From Ophioderma brevispina (taxonomy: Eukaryota; Echinodermata; Ophiuroidea; Amphilepidida; Ophiodermatidae), in contig JAMKCH010007164.1 of assembly GCA_023653785.1 (NCBI GenBank), forward strand, positions 1 to 64,000: a stretch of DNA of 64,000 bases, in the 5' to 3' direction. The position numbers and the translations under genes were made by a program. Of the stretch, positions 31,850 to 44,209 are shown in pieces; the stretch's first letter is position 1, and each line of letters opens with the position of its first letter. The notes under the pieces are model-generated. The model ran no database searches, was not told the origin of the DNA, and was given only the letters and a program-made list of their open reading frames with translations.

Positions 31850-32559
31850 CTGCCCTGTGCTACTCTGTGCCAGCCAGTATGCATGCCCTGTATGGGAAAG
31901 ACTAACCCATGCCAGAGCTGATCAGGTTAAATGCCTAACTGCGGCTTTGATAAAGGATGCCTCGTCCAACACCAACGGAAATAAAAAACTTGTACATCCT
32001 AGAAGAATTGCCTCCACCTGACATCCGTTTCGTAGCGAGCGAGCATGCAAGAGCGTTAGCTGCCAAGTTCCAATGTGAAGCACCCTAGGTCTGGACAGAT
32101 ACCTGCTCCACCGCCTTAAATCTAGAGAGAGTATCTTAAGCAAAGTCAACCTCTTGAAACAAAGTCTCTAAGGAGCGTTAAAGAGGTCGCCTTGTGGAAA
32201 GAAAGGATTGACATCAACCAAGTACATCTATCGGTATTGAACCTGGTCAGAATCTCCACCTGCGAGTGACTCCTCATGCGGCTGGAACTGAATGGCGATG
32301 TCCCAGATTGAGAACCAGAACTCGCCGACTACGTTTCTTGCAGAAGTGGGCCTATCTGGAAGCAGATCAGGATACTACATGGGTTGTGAGATACAGCAAC
32401 CACAGACAATTGGAAACACATCTTGGTCTGACCACTGCTGGAACAACATGCACAAGACAAGGACCTTGCGGAATTCAGTGAAGCAGCCAGGCGTTGATAC
32501 CCATCTCTGGCTGGAACAAATTTGAGAACCACCGTGTTTAGACACGAGCAGAAGAAGAA
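31850..32559 (+). mobile_element. 5'-truncated Jockey-like LINE with target-site duplications
   Basis: It encodes the C-terminal part of a reverse-transcriptase polyprotein of the same family as 59,660-61,540. ALCYS (31,853 on), a RPTPTE string (about 31,967), ASEHARALAAKFQCEAP (about 32,036-32,086), FLQKWAYLEADQDTTW (about 32,336-32,380) and the last exon-like segment with LAEFS follow, with frameshifts. It ends in GCAGAAGAAGAA. GCTTTGACA flanks it at 31,841-31,849 and 32,560-32,568, the mark of target-primed insertion. This fixes the 3' end of the family. Confidence 0.88.
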
Positions 32560-32569
32560 GCTTTGACAT

Positions 32570-33755
32570 AATTGCCCATATTTTCCCCAAAAGGTCAACT
32601 TTTCCTTGATTAACATGCTCTTATTAATTACTTTTGCAGTGGATCGTAACGACAGATAATAGATACATATTTTAAAATGGAACGAATAGGAGTAATAAAA
32701 CATCTCTTTGCCTGATGGCGCCATTATCCAAAACGCCATAAAGTGCGGAACGTTTTCATATAATAACAGCTATAACCAAGTTTACTTTGAACTCATACCA
32801 ATTGAAATAACAGTAACGTATGATCATGTGAGATTCACGCCACTTGTTTGAATACCCTTGAAGGTATAAAAGCATGTTTGTTTGCCCGTACTACGAAAAA
32901 AAAACCAGGGTCGGGCGTCGGTTCGGTCTTTTTGTTTTTGGAGAGTTAAACAAATGTAATGATTAATCTAAAAATTTAGCGCTTTTTTCAAAATCTAAAA
33001 CATTAAAACTTTCACGAAACAACTTATTAGGTATTTATATTTTGTTTTCCCTTGCATGTCCATGTTTCTCAAGATAAACAAATCAACGGACATGGTGAAA
33101 GGACATCGACGGGATAAGGATGGAGGACGCCCTCTTATAGCTTTCATGAGAGCAGATGAACTTGAAACGTTCCGCATTTTAAAGGGCCATGTTCAAAGTT
33201 TAACTTTTGCCATTTTCAAAAATCCCACTTTACACACAAATTCCCTAAAATCGGTTTTTACACGTAAATATAATACAGCTTCAATTGGTATTGGTAAATT
33301 TACAAATATTAACCCTTTCCCCCTTTCCCCCCCCCCCCTTCCCCTCCCTCCGCCCCCCCCCCCCCCCGAATAACCACATGACCCCGCTTTGCAAGATGTG
33401 CGTTATATTATTTATAGCATCATTATATGAGTGGCATTCTGTTCTTGGGGGGAAAAGACCTCATTTTTGGCAGTTTTTTGTTTTCTGGTGGGCCTGAACA
33501 CTAATGGAATTGCCATAAACACCAACAACCTCTTACCTAGAGGGGGCCCATACCACATCACTATGTGGCAAGGCATGCTAATCTATCAGGGCTCAGTTCA
33601 GTGCCTTGAATGGGAACATGTTAACAACATCTGACCATGCATTTCCTGGGTATCATAATCATATACTAAAGGAATTACAAGGTGATGTATTTGTCTCAAT
33701 AACAATGGTGAATGAAAGCATTGAACTGTGCCCTAGAATTGTGATTTTGATTACT
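32570..33755. other. Intergenic with a poly(C) tract
   Basis: No gene recognised. A C-rich low-complexity run lies at about 33,312-33,367. Confidence 0.5.
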
Positions 33756-33759
33756 TTTT

Positions 33760-34151
33760 AATAAACGCGGACAAGATCGCTCATCAGGTAAGCGCGCTCT
33801 AACTCCAGTGTATAATGCGCATCATGGCGTATAAGAGGCGTGCGTTCGGCCCTGTGAGATTCAGCTACATTGTAATTTCCCTTCCCCCTGGACACGACTT
33901 AACCGCTTGGTTTTCCTGATTTACCCATGCGATATTGGGGAAGCTGGTCCCGGCTGCGATGTTTTCTCGATGTATGTTTGCTGATAAGGGAAAGCGCGCT
34001 GATCCGATCTGCTGCATCCCATCCCTTTAAATTGATCTAAATGTTTTAATGGTATGTTTGGCCACATGATCAGCGACGCATTTTGTGAAGCCGCTTATAG
34101 GCCAATGGCATAAGGCGCTATATAAATATCTGCTTTATTATTATTATTATC
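33760..34151 (+). mobile_element. tRNA-type SINE
   Basis: An A-box-like string (TCATCAGGTAAGCGCGCTCT, 33,781-33,800) and a B-box-like string (GCGTTCGGCCCTG, 33,842-33,854) are spaced about 50 bp apart, as in tRNA-derived SINEs, though both are diverged. A body follows, then CATTTTGTGAAGCCGC, GGCGCTATATAAATATCTGC and a TTA repeat tail (34,134-34,151). The GCGCTATATAAATA-TTATTA ending is common in deuterostome SINEs. A target duplication was not found. RNA polymerase III would transcribe an intact copy. Confidence 0.78.
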
Positions 34152-35452
34152 TACGTTTTTGCTCATATCGCTAGCTAGCTTGCTCATGATATCAATAGCG
34201 TGGTCATGGGCTCATGCGTTATGGGTCATTGTGTTTTATTCCAGAGTCCTGCTATTGGTGTGAAGACGTATGTATCCAAATCTCGTAGCATAGGCCTATG
34301 GTATTTGGGGTAGTGTATTACTAGCTGGCCTCGTGTAGTCTCTCTGTAGCTTATGAAGGATAGAAGGCATGTCTAGACGTCACTTATAAGCTCCATAACA
34401 AAGGGCATCTATTCAACATCTTCCTGTTTCTTCATTTAAGTAATAAATGGTCATTGGAATGGAGGAATACTCTAAGCTTTGCTTTTCCAGAGAGCATGCC
34501 CCTGAAGTTCCTCAGACTTTTCTCATTATTTCTTGATATAAGTGTATTTTGGGGATAAAAAACACATTGCATACATGTTAAAGTAGTTATAAAACACCAA
34601 CTCAAACTTGATGGTGAAATATAACTATGATAATTATAGAGGGCCTCCTTCTGTCCTTATCCGGCGATGTCCTTTGGTGGAAAAAAGTGGGTCGGTCGGA
34701 TTTTTCTTTTATCTATTTTTTTTAAAAGAAATTGAAAAAAAATCCAAAGTCAGAAGGTTTTAAAGGTCGGTTTGGTTACGGCAAACAAACATCTTTTTAT
34801 ACCTTATCTGTAAAAATCGTATTGTTTAAGCAAACCTTCAAAAATAACAACACTATTTCAAAATATCCGACGCAACCAAGTTTTAGCATCAGGAATTTTA
34901 AGGTATATCTCAAGTATCCTCATTAAAGAACTAATTAAACTTTACACATATGTATGCGTAGGACTGTGTTTCAACATTCACTGTCAAACCATAAACGTTG
35001 CAATCTCTTTTGAAATTGTACACTGGAACATACCTCCGTATGATTAGTCTTAATCTTGATTCTCAAGATTGAGATTAATGCAATTCTCGTACATATATAT
35101 TACTCATATTTTTTGTTATGCCAAAGAGCCTCTTTGATAGACGTTTCAAAGGCTCTATCTTGCATAGGATCTCCTTGTATGGGACCCACAAATCCTCTTT
35201 GCTTTTCGGCCATTTAAACGAATAGATAATAAGACAGCATGAGTTACAGTTGATAGTAATATGTCATTATAATGTTGTAACTTACGTTAACTTTTGAACT
35301 CTATGTAACAAGTAATTCCGAAAGTAATAGAATAACAACATACTCCCCATTACGTTAAGTATACGTGTATATATTCAAAATAATAAATGTGTATAATAAA
35401 AACACTTTCATAGTAACAAGAGTAAAACCACATGAATTCACTAGTTTATATA
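34152..35452. other. AT-rich intergenic, no recognised gene
   Basis: Nothing supported beyond short AT-rich frames. Confidence 0.45.
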
Positions 35453-36396
35453 TGAAACCTACGTTACCACATGTTTAAAAGAATGCTATAGGTACATTTT
35501 ACTATATATGAAATTGACACTTGTCGAAAACAATTGTTATAATTATCCCTTGAACTTCATTATTGCCAATTGTTTAATAAGTACTTAATATCTGAGAAAA
35601 ACACATCACCAATCAGAGTTGAAAAAGGAAACTTAAGTGACATGATTATGAAACGTACGTTACAAATTTATACCTACATTATATCTATATTGTACTGTAA
35701 AATCTTATTAAGTGACATGTTTGTCGTTTTGAACCCGAGCTACCGTGTCCAAAGAGTAGAATTACATTCCTGAGAAATAAAATTTCACTTGATTTAGCAG
35801 TTAAAAACAGACATTTGCCTTTAAGGGGCAAAATCGTGGATATCTTTCAGCTGCTTTCGAACACATTTCACTTAAAATCCCGTCATTATTGAGCTTCTCA
35901 CGTTGTCAAGGAGCTCCAACGCATGATGGCGCATCATAGCTTCGATCCAGCGACAGCAGAGGGTAGTCGGACGCTAAAAGTTTTGATTTAGCAACTGTTT
36001 TGAAATAAGTAGTAACGTATGTTTCTATCTTGTACGTTTCATTTTAGGTCCACGGCATCCAATTAAAATGTTAGAAATGCAAAATGAAATGATTCTAATG
36101 AATTTACTTTGGGGTAATAGCTGCTTAGAAATGATAACTGTTTAAAAGCTACTCCTGCCTTTAGTTAGGTGTTTTGAAGTAACGTATGTTGCATTTCTTA
36201 ACCATACCGTGTTTTGGTGCAGTAAATTTAAATCTTGACGCCCTTGCCGATTTTAATACACATACCTAATGGCAGTAATACCTCGCCTGTCATATGACGA
36301 CCAACAAGAAATAGATATTTAAGTAAAATAAGCTAATTTTCTCATCTGTAACAATGCGGAATCATCATGATACTGTACGTGGTAACGTAGGTTTCA
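35453..36396. mobile_element. Candidate foldback element with GAAACNTACGTTAC motifs
   Basis: TGAAACCTACGTTACCAC at 35,453-35,470 is inverted exactly at 36,379-36,396. Variants occur forward at 35,649-35,663 and reversed at 36,012-36,025 and 36,179-36,192. A TACCGTGT string also occurs in both halves. No transposase is visible and its ends are uncertain. Confidence 0.6.
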
Positions 36397-37307
36397 CTTA
36401 GGTGTGCGACATACTAAATCATTATTTTTATGAGGCTAAAGCTAATAAATATATTCAATTTTTGCCTATTTCCAATACATTATGGACTATAATTTCCATT
36501 GATAATATATGCTTCAAATTAATTTGCGTCTGAACAGGAAACAATGACATGAATGAAACTATTTTTATTTGCGACATGGTGTTTTGACTAGAACTCTGTA
36601 ATATAACTTTCTTAGTTTGAAATATACAATTACTTAAGAATCCAAAAATGTCATTATATTTTTTACATTTTATGTAAATATTTCATTTAAGAAAAGAAAT
36701 TTCGATTTAAAGGTATGAATTTTAGTGAAAACGTGAGCTTAATTCATGCGACACGGTTTTTTCCAACTTGCGCCGATTTAATGGTTTTGACCCTGATTAG
36801 CGCAACCGACGGAACAACAACCGTCTGGCATTGTTGATTATGCAGGGCAGTAAATATAATTAATTAGAACAATATTTATGGTGAAATTCAAAGCGTGTTA
36901 TGACGATAATAAATTAAACTCAACCGATCTACTATACGGCGGTATACAGTGACCGCTAATGTTTTGCCTGCGAGCAGCAACTTCCGGGTCACGTGACCGA
37001 CTCAGAACGTAAACAATGTTAACTGGTCTATTCATTACGCGGAAACCATGGATAACTTCTGCAATTCTTAAATTTATTAACCGTAAAGATCTTGTAAATG
37101 AATCGGATTTCTTATCGTAAAAACCTGATCAGTCTCATCCGAATTTTAAAAATTGCTAGAAGGTTAGATGCCTGTAAACCTAATAGGCCTTGAATATTCT
37201 TAATAACATACAGTATTTGAGTGGGCGCAAGACAAACCTATACCTTCATTCTTCTATGGTGTTAACCATGCTTTATTTATCTGACCCCTCTGTTATTGCA
37301 AATAATT
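36397..37307. other. AT-rich intergenic, no recognised gene
   Basis: Nothing supported. A GTCTGGCAT string at about 36,823 resembles the terminus of the foldback at 37,753. Confidence 0.4.
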
Positions 37308-37652
37308 TTAAATGTGCTTGTTCCGATTTATGTGTATTATGTTCTCTACTTGATATGAGAGCCTGGCACTTGCACATACACCCCATCAAGTACCGTGGGA
37401 AACGAAATTGCGGTTTTGATGGTAGACGCAATAATACATGTTGCAAAGCCCTATTCAATACTGTGCTTATATTGATGGTTACTAAAACGGCGGTTTTTTG
37501 TTTATATCTTAGGAATGAAATGGATTTGAGGGCTCAAATTTCAGGACGACAATGAGAAAAATACGGCCTTTATCTGGTATCAAAATTGATACTACTTCCG
37601 GGTAAATCAGGGGGTCCCAAAGACGATCGGAACACGCACCTTTAATCATCAT
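37308..37652. mobile_element. Short inverted-repeat element (TTAAAGGTGCTTGTTCCGAT ends), unoccupied copy
   Basis: The ends AAATGTGCTTGTTCCGAT and ATCGGAACACGCACCTTT are inverted. An inverted copy spans 38,636-39,780, where MITE M1 is inserted. This copy therefore shows the empty site (complement of 37,351-37,361). Confidence 0.75.
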
Positions 37653-37752
37653 TTTGCGAATGAAGGTTCAAATCTTGCCCGCAGAATCAAGACCACCAAA
37701 GTTGATCATAAATATTTCGGAAGAATATTTAGTCTCCTAGTAATTCCCTGTA

Positions 37753-39039
37753 ATGCCAGACGAAAAACCTTGAGCATTTTCGAGGAAACGCAAAAAATTA
37801 AAATGGCCACAAAAACACTAAAAGGTCATATGTTAATTACTCAAAAGTTATAATTTTTTCCTGTCCACTCAAAACACCCATTGTGACCAATTAAAATGTG
37901 ATTCATTAAAGATATAAGCAGCGATTTGCTAATCCGAAACATCGAAAAAATCATCAAAATTCATATTTTTGTATTTTTGTTACTGGTGTGGATATGTGAA
38001 CTTAACCTGTAAGTGGTTGGTTTGAAATCCGTGTATTAAAGACACGGCAGTACCTTTTATCTGATTATGTAATTTCTATACGTACGTATCTAAATTCCGA
38101 CTTGAGATAATTCCAGATTTTAAGCGCGATAGTGTGCTCCATGATCAATACATTTAGACCTCAAACACAAACATTATTGATCTTTGTTTATTCTGTACCA
38201 GTGTAAACCACAATCAGCTGTTTAGTGTGGATTTTGAGACGCCATATCTATTTACAGGAAACGGTATGACAAATTTCTTCAAATACTTCATTTTTTTCAT
38301 TATTTGGTTGTTTGTTTCTACATTACAGCAGTCATATGGAATTGTACACACTTATCCCTGATTTATAAGTTTAAAAAATGCATTTCCACATTTTTCGATT
38401 CTCTCGCATTATCACTGCTAATCCCTTTAACCACCGATTTAAGAGATTCAATATGGCCGGGATACAACAAAGCATCTGATATTTTCTTTTGACCATAGAA
38501 TGGTAACATGATATATATACCAATGCTTTAGCAATCAATATTAATTAAACAATTATGAATAGCTTTCAACAATTTGCTTATCAATCAAATCAATAAACCA
38601 TTCAAGATGGCTCCAAAATGGCAAAATTCATTACTACTTAAAGGTTCTTGTTCCGATAGTCTTTGATTTACCCAGAAGTGGTATCAATTTTGATATCAGA
38701 TGAAAGGCCATATTTTTCTCATTGTCGTCCTGCAATTTCAGCTTTCAAATCGTTTTCTTTCTCAAGATACAGATAAAAAACTACCGTTTTAGTTGTTAAC
38801 CATCAATATTAGCACAGTAGTGAATAGGGCGTTGCACTATGCATTATCGCCTCTAGCATCAAAATCGCAAGTTTGTTTCCCACGGTACTTGATGGTCAGT
38901 GTGTACAAGTATGCAGGCTCTCATACTCTCTTAAAACGAAAGAGTGAAAAACCACTCTAAAAGAGTGAAATCTCACTCCAAAAAAGAGCCAGCTGAGTGA
39001 CGCATCTTTTAGAGTGAGATCCACTCTAAATAAAGAGTG

Positions 39040-39116
<77 letters not shown>

Positions 39117-39485
39117 TGTAGGTCATAATTCATAGCATCGTGACATGAATGAATATTGTGGCGCATCATTGGCATGATTCAGTGTGACATGCATGCACGA
39201 TTGTGGCATGCATGACGTGCTGATCATGGCATGCCCGTGACATGCATGATTGTGCGTTTCGTACATGCACAGGCATTGACAGGCCTGGCCTAGCCTGGCG
39301 CAGACTACCGTATTTCCCGGGCCGTATTTACGAGTGATATTATAGTAAATAACATTTAATACTTCTCCACACTTTGTCTGTAAATGCTATGAATTGTGAC
39401 CGACACATACAATATACTCACCAGTAAAGATCTCTATGATTTCTTCAATAATTTCAACTTCGGTCAACCACTTGCTGACGGTCTC

Positions 39486-39523
<38 letters not shown>

Positions 39524-40646
39524 GATAAGAGTTCAGAGTGGGCTTCACTCCGAAGAAGAGTGGCATTTTGAGCCACTCGGTAACAGAGTGAGCTCGGTTA
39601 ACCCTCGAGTTAAGGTGTCTCGCTGCATTTCTCGCTCTTTTAGAGATAAAAGCCACTCGATTAGAGTTAATTTAAAATCACTCCAAAACTCAGAGTGATT
39701 TTTCACTCTTTCATTTTAAGAGAGATATTAAGTAGAGAACACAATAGACAAAAATCGGAACAAGCACCTTTAAAGGCACGAGCTGCCATGTTTGTGTATA
39801 TCTCTATACCTGCTTCAGAGCGATTTAAATATCATAACATAATCAAAGTGATTGATATCTGCAAGATGGCATCCTAAGTAGGCGTTCAATATGGCTGCAA
39901 TTGTCAATCAGTAAAGGTCAGTAATTCATTTACGCTGTTAGGCTAAAGATATATATTTTGTGGGTTTTAGTTGGATTATCACTTCCAAAACCCCCAGTAA
40001 GGCTATCTTAAGCGTCATTGAGTCGTTATTCATCAAATACCCCAACATGGATGCCAATGGACGCCTAAAACCTACCAAAAACAAATAAACATATCTCTCT
40101 AGACTATTAATGATGGGATTTTTCGCCGCTTAGTAAGTGCCATTTCCAGCCATATTGGATGGCATCTTATGTATCGATTCCTCTGATTACCTAATGATGT
40201 GTACATTGATCTGTTGACTTACATGGATATACACAAACATTGCAGTACTAGGTTAGACCCAACTATCAATTATTATAGCCATCTTAGAGTATCGGAAACC
40301 ATCTTTGGATCTTATAATGACGGAATTTATTATCACATTTTTTTTAAAATATATCTTATGATTTTAATTAATTTCTTGACTGCCAAAGCACCAGGATCGA
40401 TACCAAATTACCAACCTGCAGTCAAAATAGATCACGATCAGACACTTTATTGTATTGGCGGCCATATTGAATTCATTGATTACATGGTTACAGAATCATA
40501 TGTTAATTGGTCACAATGAATATTTAAACGAGACAGGATGAAAAATCACAACTTTTGAGTGAACAAGAGATGAATGTTTTGTGTTTTGGTGGCCATTTTG
40601 ATTTTTTGAGTTTTTACAAAAATGCTCAATGTTGCTCGTCTGGCAT
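37753..40646. mobile_element. Large foldback element F3 (ATGCCAGACGA termini) with nested insertions
   Basis: The left arm from 37,753 contains ATGCCAGACGA, TTGAGCATTTT, AAATGGCCAC, ACTCAAAAGTT, CCTGTC and CATTGTGACCAATTAA. The right arm ending at 40,646 carries the inverse of each, in inverse order (TTAATTGGTCACAATG at about 40,503-40,518, TCGTCTGGCAT at the end). The short element at 38,636-39,780 and the MITE within it lie between the arms. Confidence 0.75.
38926..39724 (-). mobile_element. MITE family M1, copy 2, with ATA target duplication
   Basis: It is an inverted copy of 6,850-7,718 with CTCTCTTAAAA at the left and TTTTAAGAGAG at the right. ATA flanks both sides (38,923-38,925 and 39,725-39,727), and the related unoccupied sequence at 37,351-37,361 has a single ATA, proving the insertion. 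Two A runs, about 72 bases at 39,042-39,113 and about 33 at 39,489-39,521, replace interior sequence. The CATG-dense tract is retained at about 39,144-39,270. Confidence 0.88.
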
Positions 40647-40703
40647 CCATCTGATTCAGAAGCAGCATAAAAAACTGGTCTAGAAACAGTTTAAAAACAT
40701 TAT

Positions 40704-41217
40704 GGCCCGTATTCCAAAAAGGTGTTTAGCGCGATTTTAAGCTAAGCGAACGTTTATATGTGAGATAAACGTATCGCTTAAGTAAACACAATTCCAAAAA
40801 GGATTTTAAAGTTAAACGTAATTTTAACTTCGCCAAAATGCGTCGAAAATTAAACTAGCTACGGGCTAGTTTAAGAAGTGTTTTAGTGTGTGTCTTCGTC
40901 AAGTGTACGGCCCATTGCATTGTCCAGTTGACAACAGCAATGGGGCATATTATTCTCGCCCAGTTCGTGTAGCATCTTAAACGCTACGGAAAGCCATGAT
41001 ACACCTTGTGCGCTCAACCATTAAAACACAATAGGGCCTTTTATACACTCGCGTTAGCGTCTTTAAATAACAACGATGTTACTTGTGTTTAAAGCTTCCG
41101 TTTAAGTAAGCAAGTGGTTAAAAATATTTAAACGCGTTTTGCTAAAACGCAATTTTAAATTACGACGATTTTAAGTTAAAATCGCGTTTAGCTAAACAAG
41201 TTTCTGGAATACGGGCC
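40704..41217. mobile_element. MITE (GGCCCGTATTCCA termini)
   Basis: The left end GGCCCGTATTCCAAAAAGG and the right end TTTCTGGAATACGGGCC are inverted repeats. Further in, GTTTAGC and CGATTTTAA pair with their inverses. It is 514 bp with no transposase. The superfamily is not determined. Confidence 0.85.
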
Positions 41218-42435
41218 TGTATGTCTAATAAAACAAGGTTGATATTAGGTATCAATGAATCTGTAGCCTGGACTATTACAGACCCATCTCTGTTCTCCCT
41301 GTTTTTTAACTCCACAAAACTATTTTGCTTATAGGGCCATGTGTTTCAAGGCGGGCCAGTTTTGTGTGACATAGTTTTCATTTGTGTAAAATGCATGGAT
41401 ATTGGTGTGAAAGGCTCTAGCTCTCTTCAGACACCCATAACCCCTATTAAAGTATACATTTATTTGAAGCTTACTAATCAAGCAATCACGAAATACAGTT
41501 GAGACCGATATAACATTATTCCCTTGAGAGTTACGCCATCACTAAAGTGCAAAAAAAATGGTGAAAAAGATGTGATTCTTAACACACTTAAGTTGAAAAG
41601 CTGTGGCACTTGCCTTTTATGTAAATGCAGATTTGGTGTCCTCCAAGTACAAGCTTTCCATAGATATATAACTTCATAGGCACATGGTGTAGCAAAATAG
41701 TTTTGCGCAAGGCTTGCAAATTGCCAATTTTACCATTGAAAGTCATTGTTAAGGCATCGGCTATGCCTTAGATGCAAATATGAGCCTAAAACAACAATTA
41801 AGTATTTGATAATAAAGTTTTCTGATTTATAGTTTGTGGTTGTAAGATAGTTTTTAGAATCTCTCTAGAAGATATGAGATTTGTAAGCAGATGACCCCTG
41901 TGGGGTCAATTTTCATGAAATGCTGCGCCTGCTCATCCTGCGCCTGCTCATCCTCCACTTAGAATTTTTTGTAATTAAAAAGCAATTAATGGAATATGAT
42001 TAATATTTTTAAACATCTATTACTTGCATCTTGTTGTCCTGCGTGCAAGCTTTAATTTAATACCAAATTAAATGTGGCTTGAAAAATTATTTTTAAAATC
42101 CTTTTTATGACACAAAAATATCGCGCACTTGTCACGACTCCACCTATTTACTGGCCCAGTTCAAAATGCATGGCCATAGGTTTACACAACAATCTTCTTC
42201 TGGATTAGTACAGTACAATTTCTGGTAATTTCTCTCACCCGGTACGTCTTTTGAAATATTTGTATAATGTAACCATTCCCATATTCTATCTGTATCTCAA
42301 AGTGTAAATTCTGATTACCTTTACCTCTGCCCACGTGTCGTTCTGTCCACACTAGTTCTGTCTTGTTTTCGTCTTGCACATTTAGTCTCACTTCATTTAT
42401 GTTTGTAGTTTGCTATTATAGAGTGTGTACACAAG
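41218..42435. other. Intergenic, no recognised gene
   Basis: Nothing supported. A short direct repeat (TGCGCCTGCTCATCC twice, about 41,923-41,954) is seen. Confidence 0.45.
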
Positions 42436-42517
42436 TTTAACAGAGGTCCGCTAAACATTACACCACATTGGTGTAATGTTTAGCGGACCTCTGTTAAACA
42501 TTACACCACATTGGTGT
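42436..42517. repeat. Perfect 30-bp hairpin plus direct repeat
   Basis: Arms 42,436-42,465 and 42,469-42,498 are exact inverses around a 3-base loop (CAT). The inner segment TAAACATTACACCACATTGG (from 42,451) is repeated directly from 42,495. Confidence 0.95.
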
Positions 42518-42886
42518 GTAAGGACAGGGTGAAAGAAATCAATCAAGCCTATACGGAAAAAATCATAAACCCCATTATAATTGAGAATGCTAGGGAGTCT
42601 CATGCATAACCAATAGACTAGTGAACATCCTACGTCAAATTGTTGCCTGCGAATCCGTTCCTGCGAATCGTTACGGCCCATAACATTAAAACTCTAACAG
42701 ATACAATTGGCCAGTGTGTAACAGTCAGGCCGACCTATTTCAAGATACCAGGCCCTAACATGCTTACAGACATTGCTGTTAACTGGTCTATATAATTTAT
42801 TGCCTAGGTCCATTTGCACACTCATGGGAGATGTTCATACCTTCAGCGTTAAGCGAATGCAGCTCGCTGAAGCTGTATGTATACAT

Positions 42887-43760
42887 TATTTACCAAAACA
42901 ACGTTGGCAACGGAAAAGGGCCACCAGTTTTAAAAGAGTAACAGCCATATTAAGTTAATAAATCTAAAGGCACCACTGAAGTAGCCTCAAAGCGTCTGCC
43001 CCATTGGCAAACTTGGTCCCATTTCTTCCTATTCTGAATTCCTTGTTGAGAAAGATTTCATACATTTCATTAAAATAACTATCCTACATTAGACCTCATT
43101 TGTTCTTGGTTAATGTGGTTATAAATTACATATTTGTGTTTGGACAATTATTCCAATTTCTTGTCTAAAGGGCGCCTTCTTATCCGCTCGAGTATTTTGC
43201 AGTTGATATTGCTTAGTTTTTTTTGTTCCCATTGAAACTGTGTTCGACAGATCGGCAGTCGACTTTCAGTCACGTATATTCTGGATCGAAACTTTTTTGT
43301 ACCCTGTGGAGATGGCATAACCCTGGTAAGAAGAAGAAGAGACTAAAGAGACCAGAGGAAGGTTCATGTTTTACTCTGGTCGCCTCACATGAAGACGAGA
43401 TATTTTGAACTCGCTATATTTCATCCAAGCACCCCTAGCAGTAACTATAAATTTATATGTAGGCTGTATGGAAGTTGACGGTGGGAAAACGGGTATAGAC
43501 CAGGGTCTAATGTGGTGTGCATTTTTAAAGAGACACATGGAGTTTCCAATACCATTAAAATATGTCCTAACATGTTCAGGTTGTGCTAAATGAACACAGA
43601 CGTTTCTTTGTATTGCAGAATGGGACCAAAGATTGCATGGGCAGACGTACTTGAGATCTATTTGGGCTCTCTTTACATTTACTAACTTAATATGGCTGCT
43701 ACTCTTTTTAAACTTGGTGGCCCCTTTCCGTTGCCAACGTTGTTTTGGTAGATTTCCTTA
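42887..43760. repeat. Inverted repeat pair, arms about 150 bp
   Basis: ACCAAAACAACGTTGGCAAC at about 42,893 and sequence to 43,040 (AACTTGGTCCCATT) is inverted at 43,605-43,760. The spacer, about 560 bp, contains a frame at 43,223-43,408 with a basic KKKKRLKRPEEG stretch of unknown meaning. It may be a foldback element. Confidence 0.75.
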
Positions 43761-43849
43761 CTTTTTTGAAATCGAATAGCTTGCATTTGCATTGGTAATA
43801 CGCAACCCCTGAATTTCCACGAATAGTTTATACACTTTTTAGTTGAGTG

Positions 43850-43921
43850 CGTGTGTGGTGTGTGTGTGTGGTGTGTGTGTGTGTGTGGTGGGTGGTGTGT
43901 GCTGTGTGTGCGTTGTGTGAG
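43850..43921. repeat. GT-rich microsatellite
   Basis: An imperfect run of GTGTGTGG and (GT)n. Confidence 0.9.
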
Positions 43922-44209
43922 GGCACGTGTTGTGCTTGTGTCCTTTAATCTTCTCCGTAAAGCACCAGTGTTTTGAGAAGTTCGTTTTGAAGCCCATTTT
44001 ATGCAATTTGAAGTCCACTATTTGTGTTTTCCCACTCGGTAGAATTCGGGTATTGATTTGTTTTTTATGCTCTTTACAAAAAAAAAATATAAGAGCTTGA
44101 AGTCCATTGAACTTTTTACCGATAAAATATGACAATTTATCTATTCCCAACAAGGGTGTTTTACAAACCGTTAAGAATACGTGAACTGCCGTGTTAATTT
44201 CTGCGATTA

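Noticed and set aside
32329..32739. 136-codon minus frame
   Set aside because: Antisense shadow of the truncated LINE at 31,850-32,559.
33777..33856. Possible tRNA gene
   Set aside because: Box-like strings are diverged, no cloverleaf or acceptor stem pairs, and a SINE body and tail follow.
37190..37555. 121-codon plus frame
   Set aside because: Crosses the boundary of an inverted-repeat element; no recognisable protein.
38896..39126. Minus frame with a long Phe run
   Set aside because: It is a translation of the 72-base A run inside MITE M1.
43223..43408. Frame with KKKKRLKRPEEG
   Set aside because: Lies in the spacer of an inverted repeat and has no second support.
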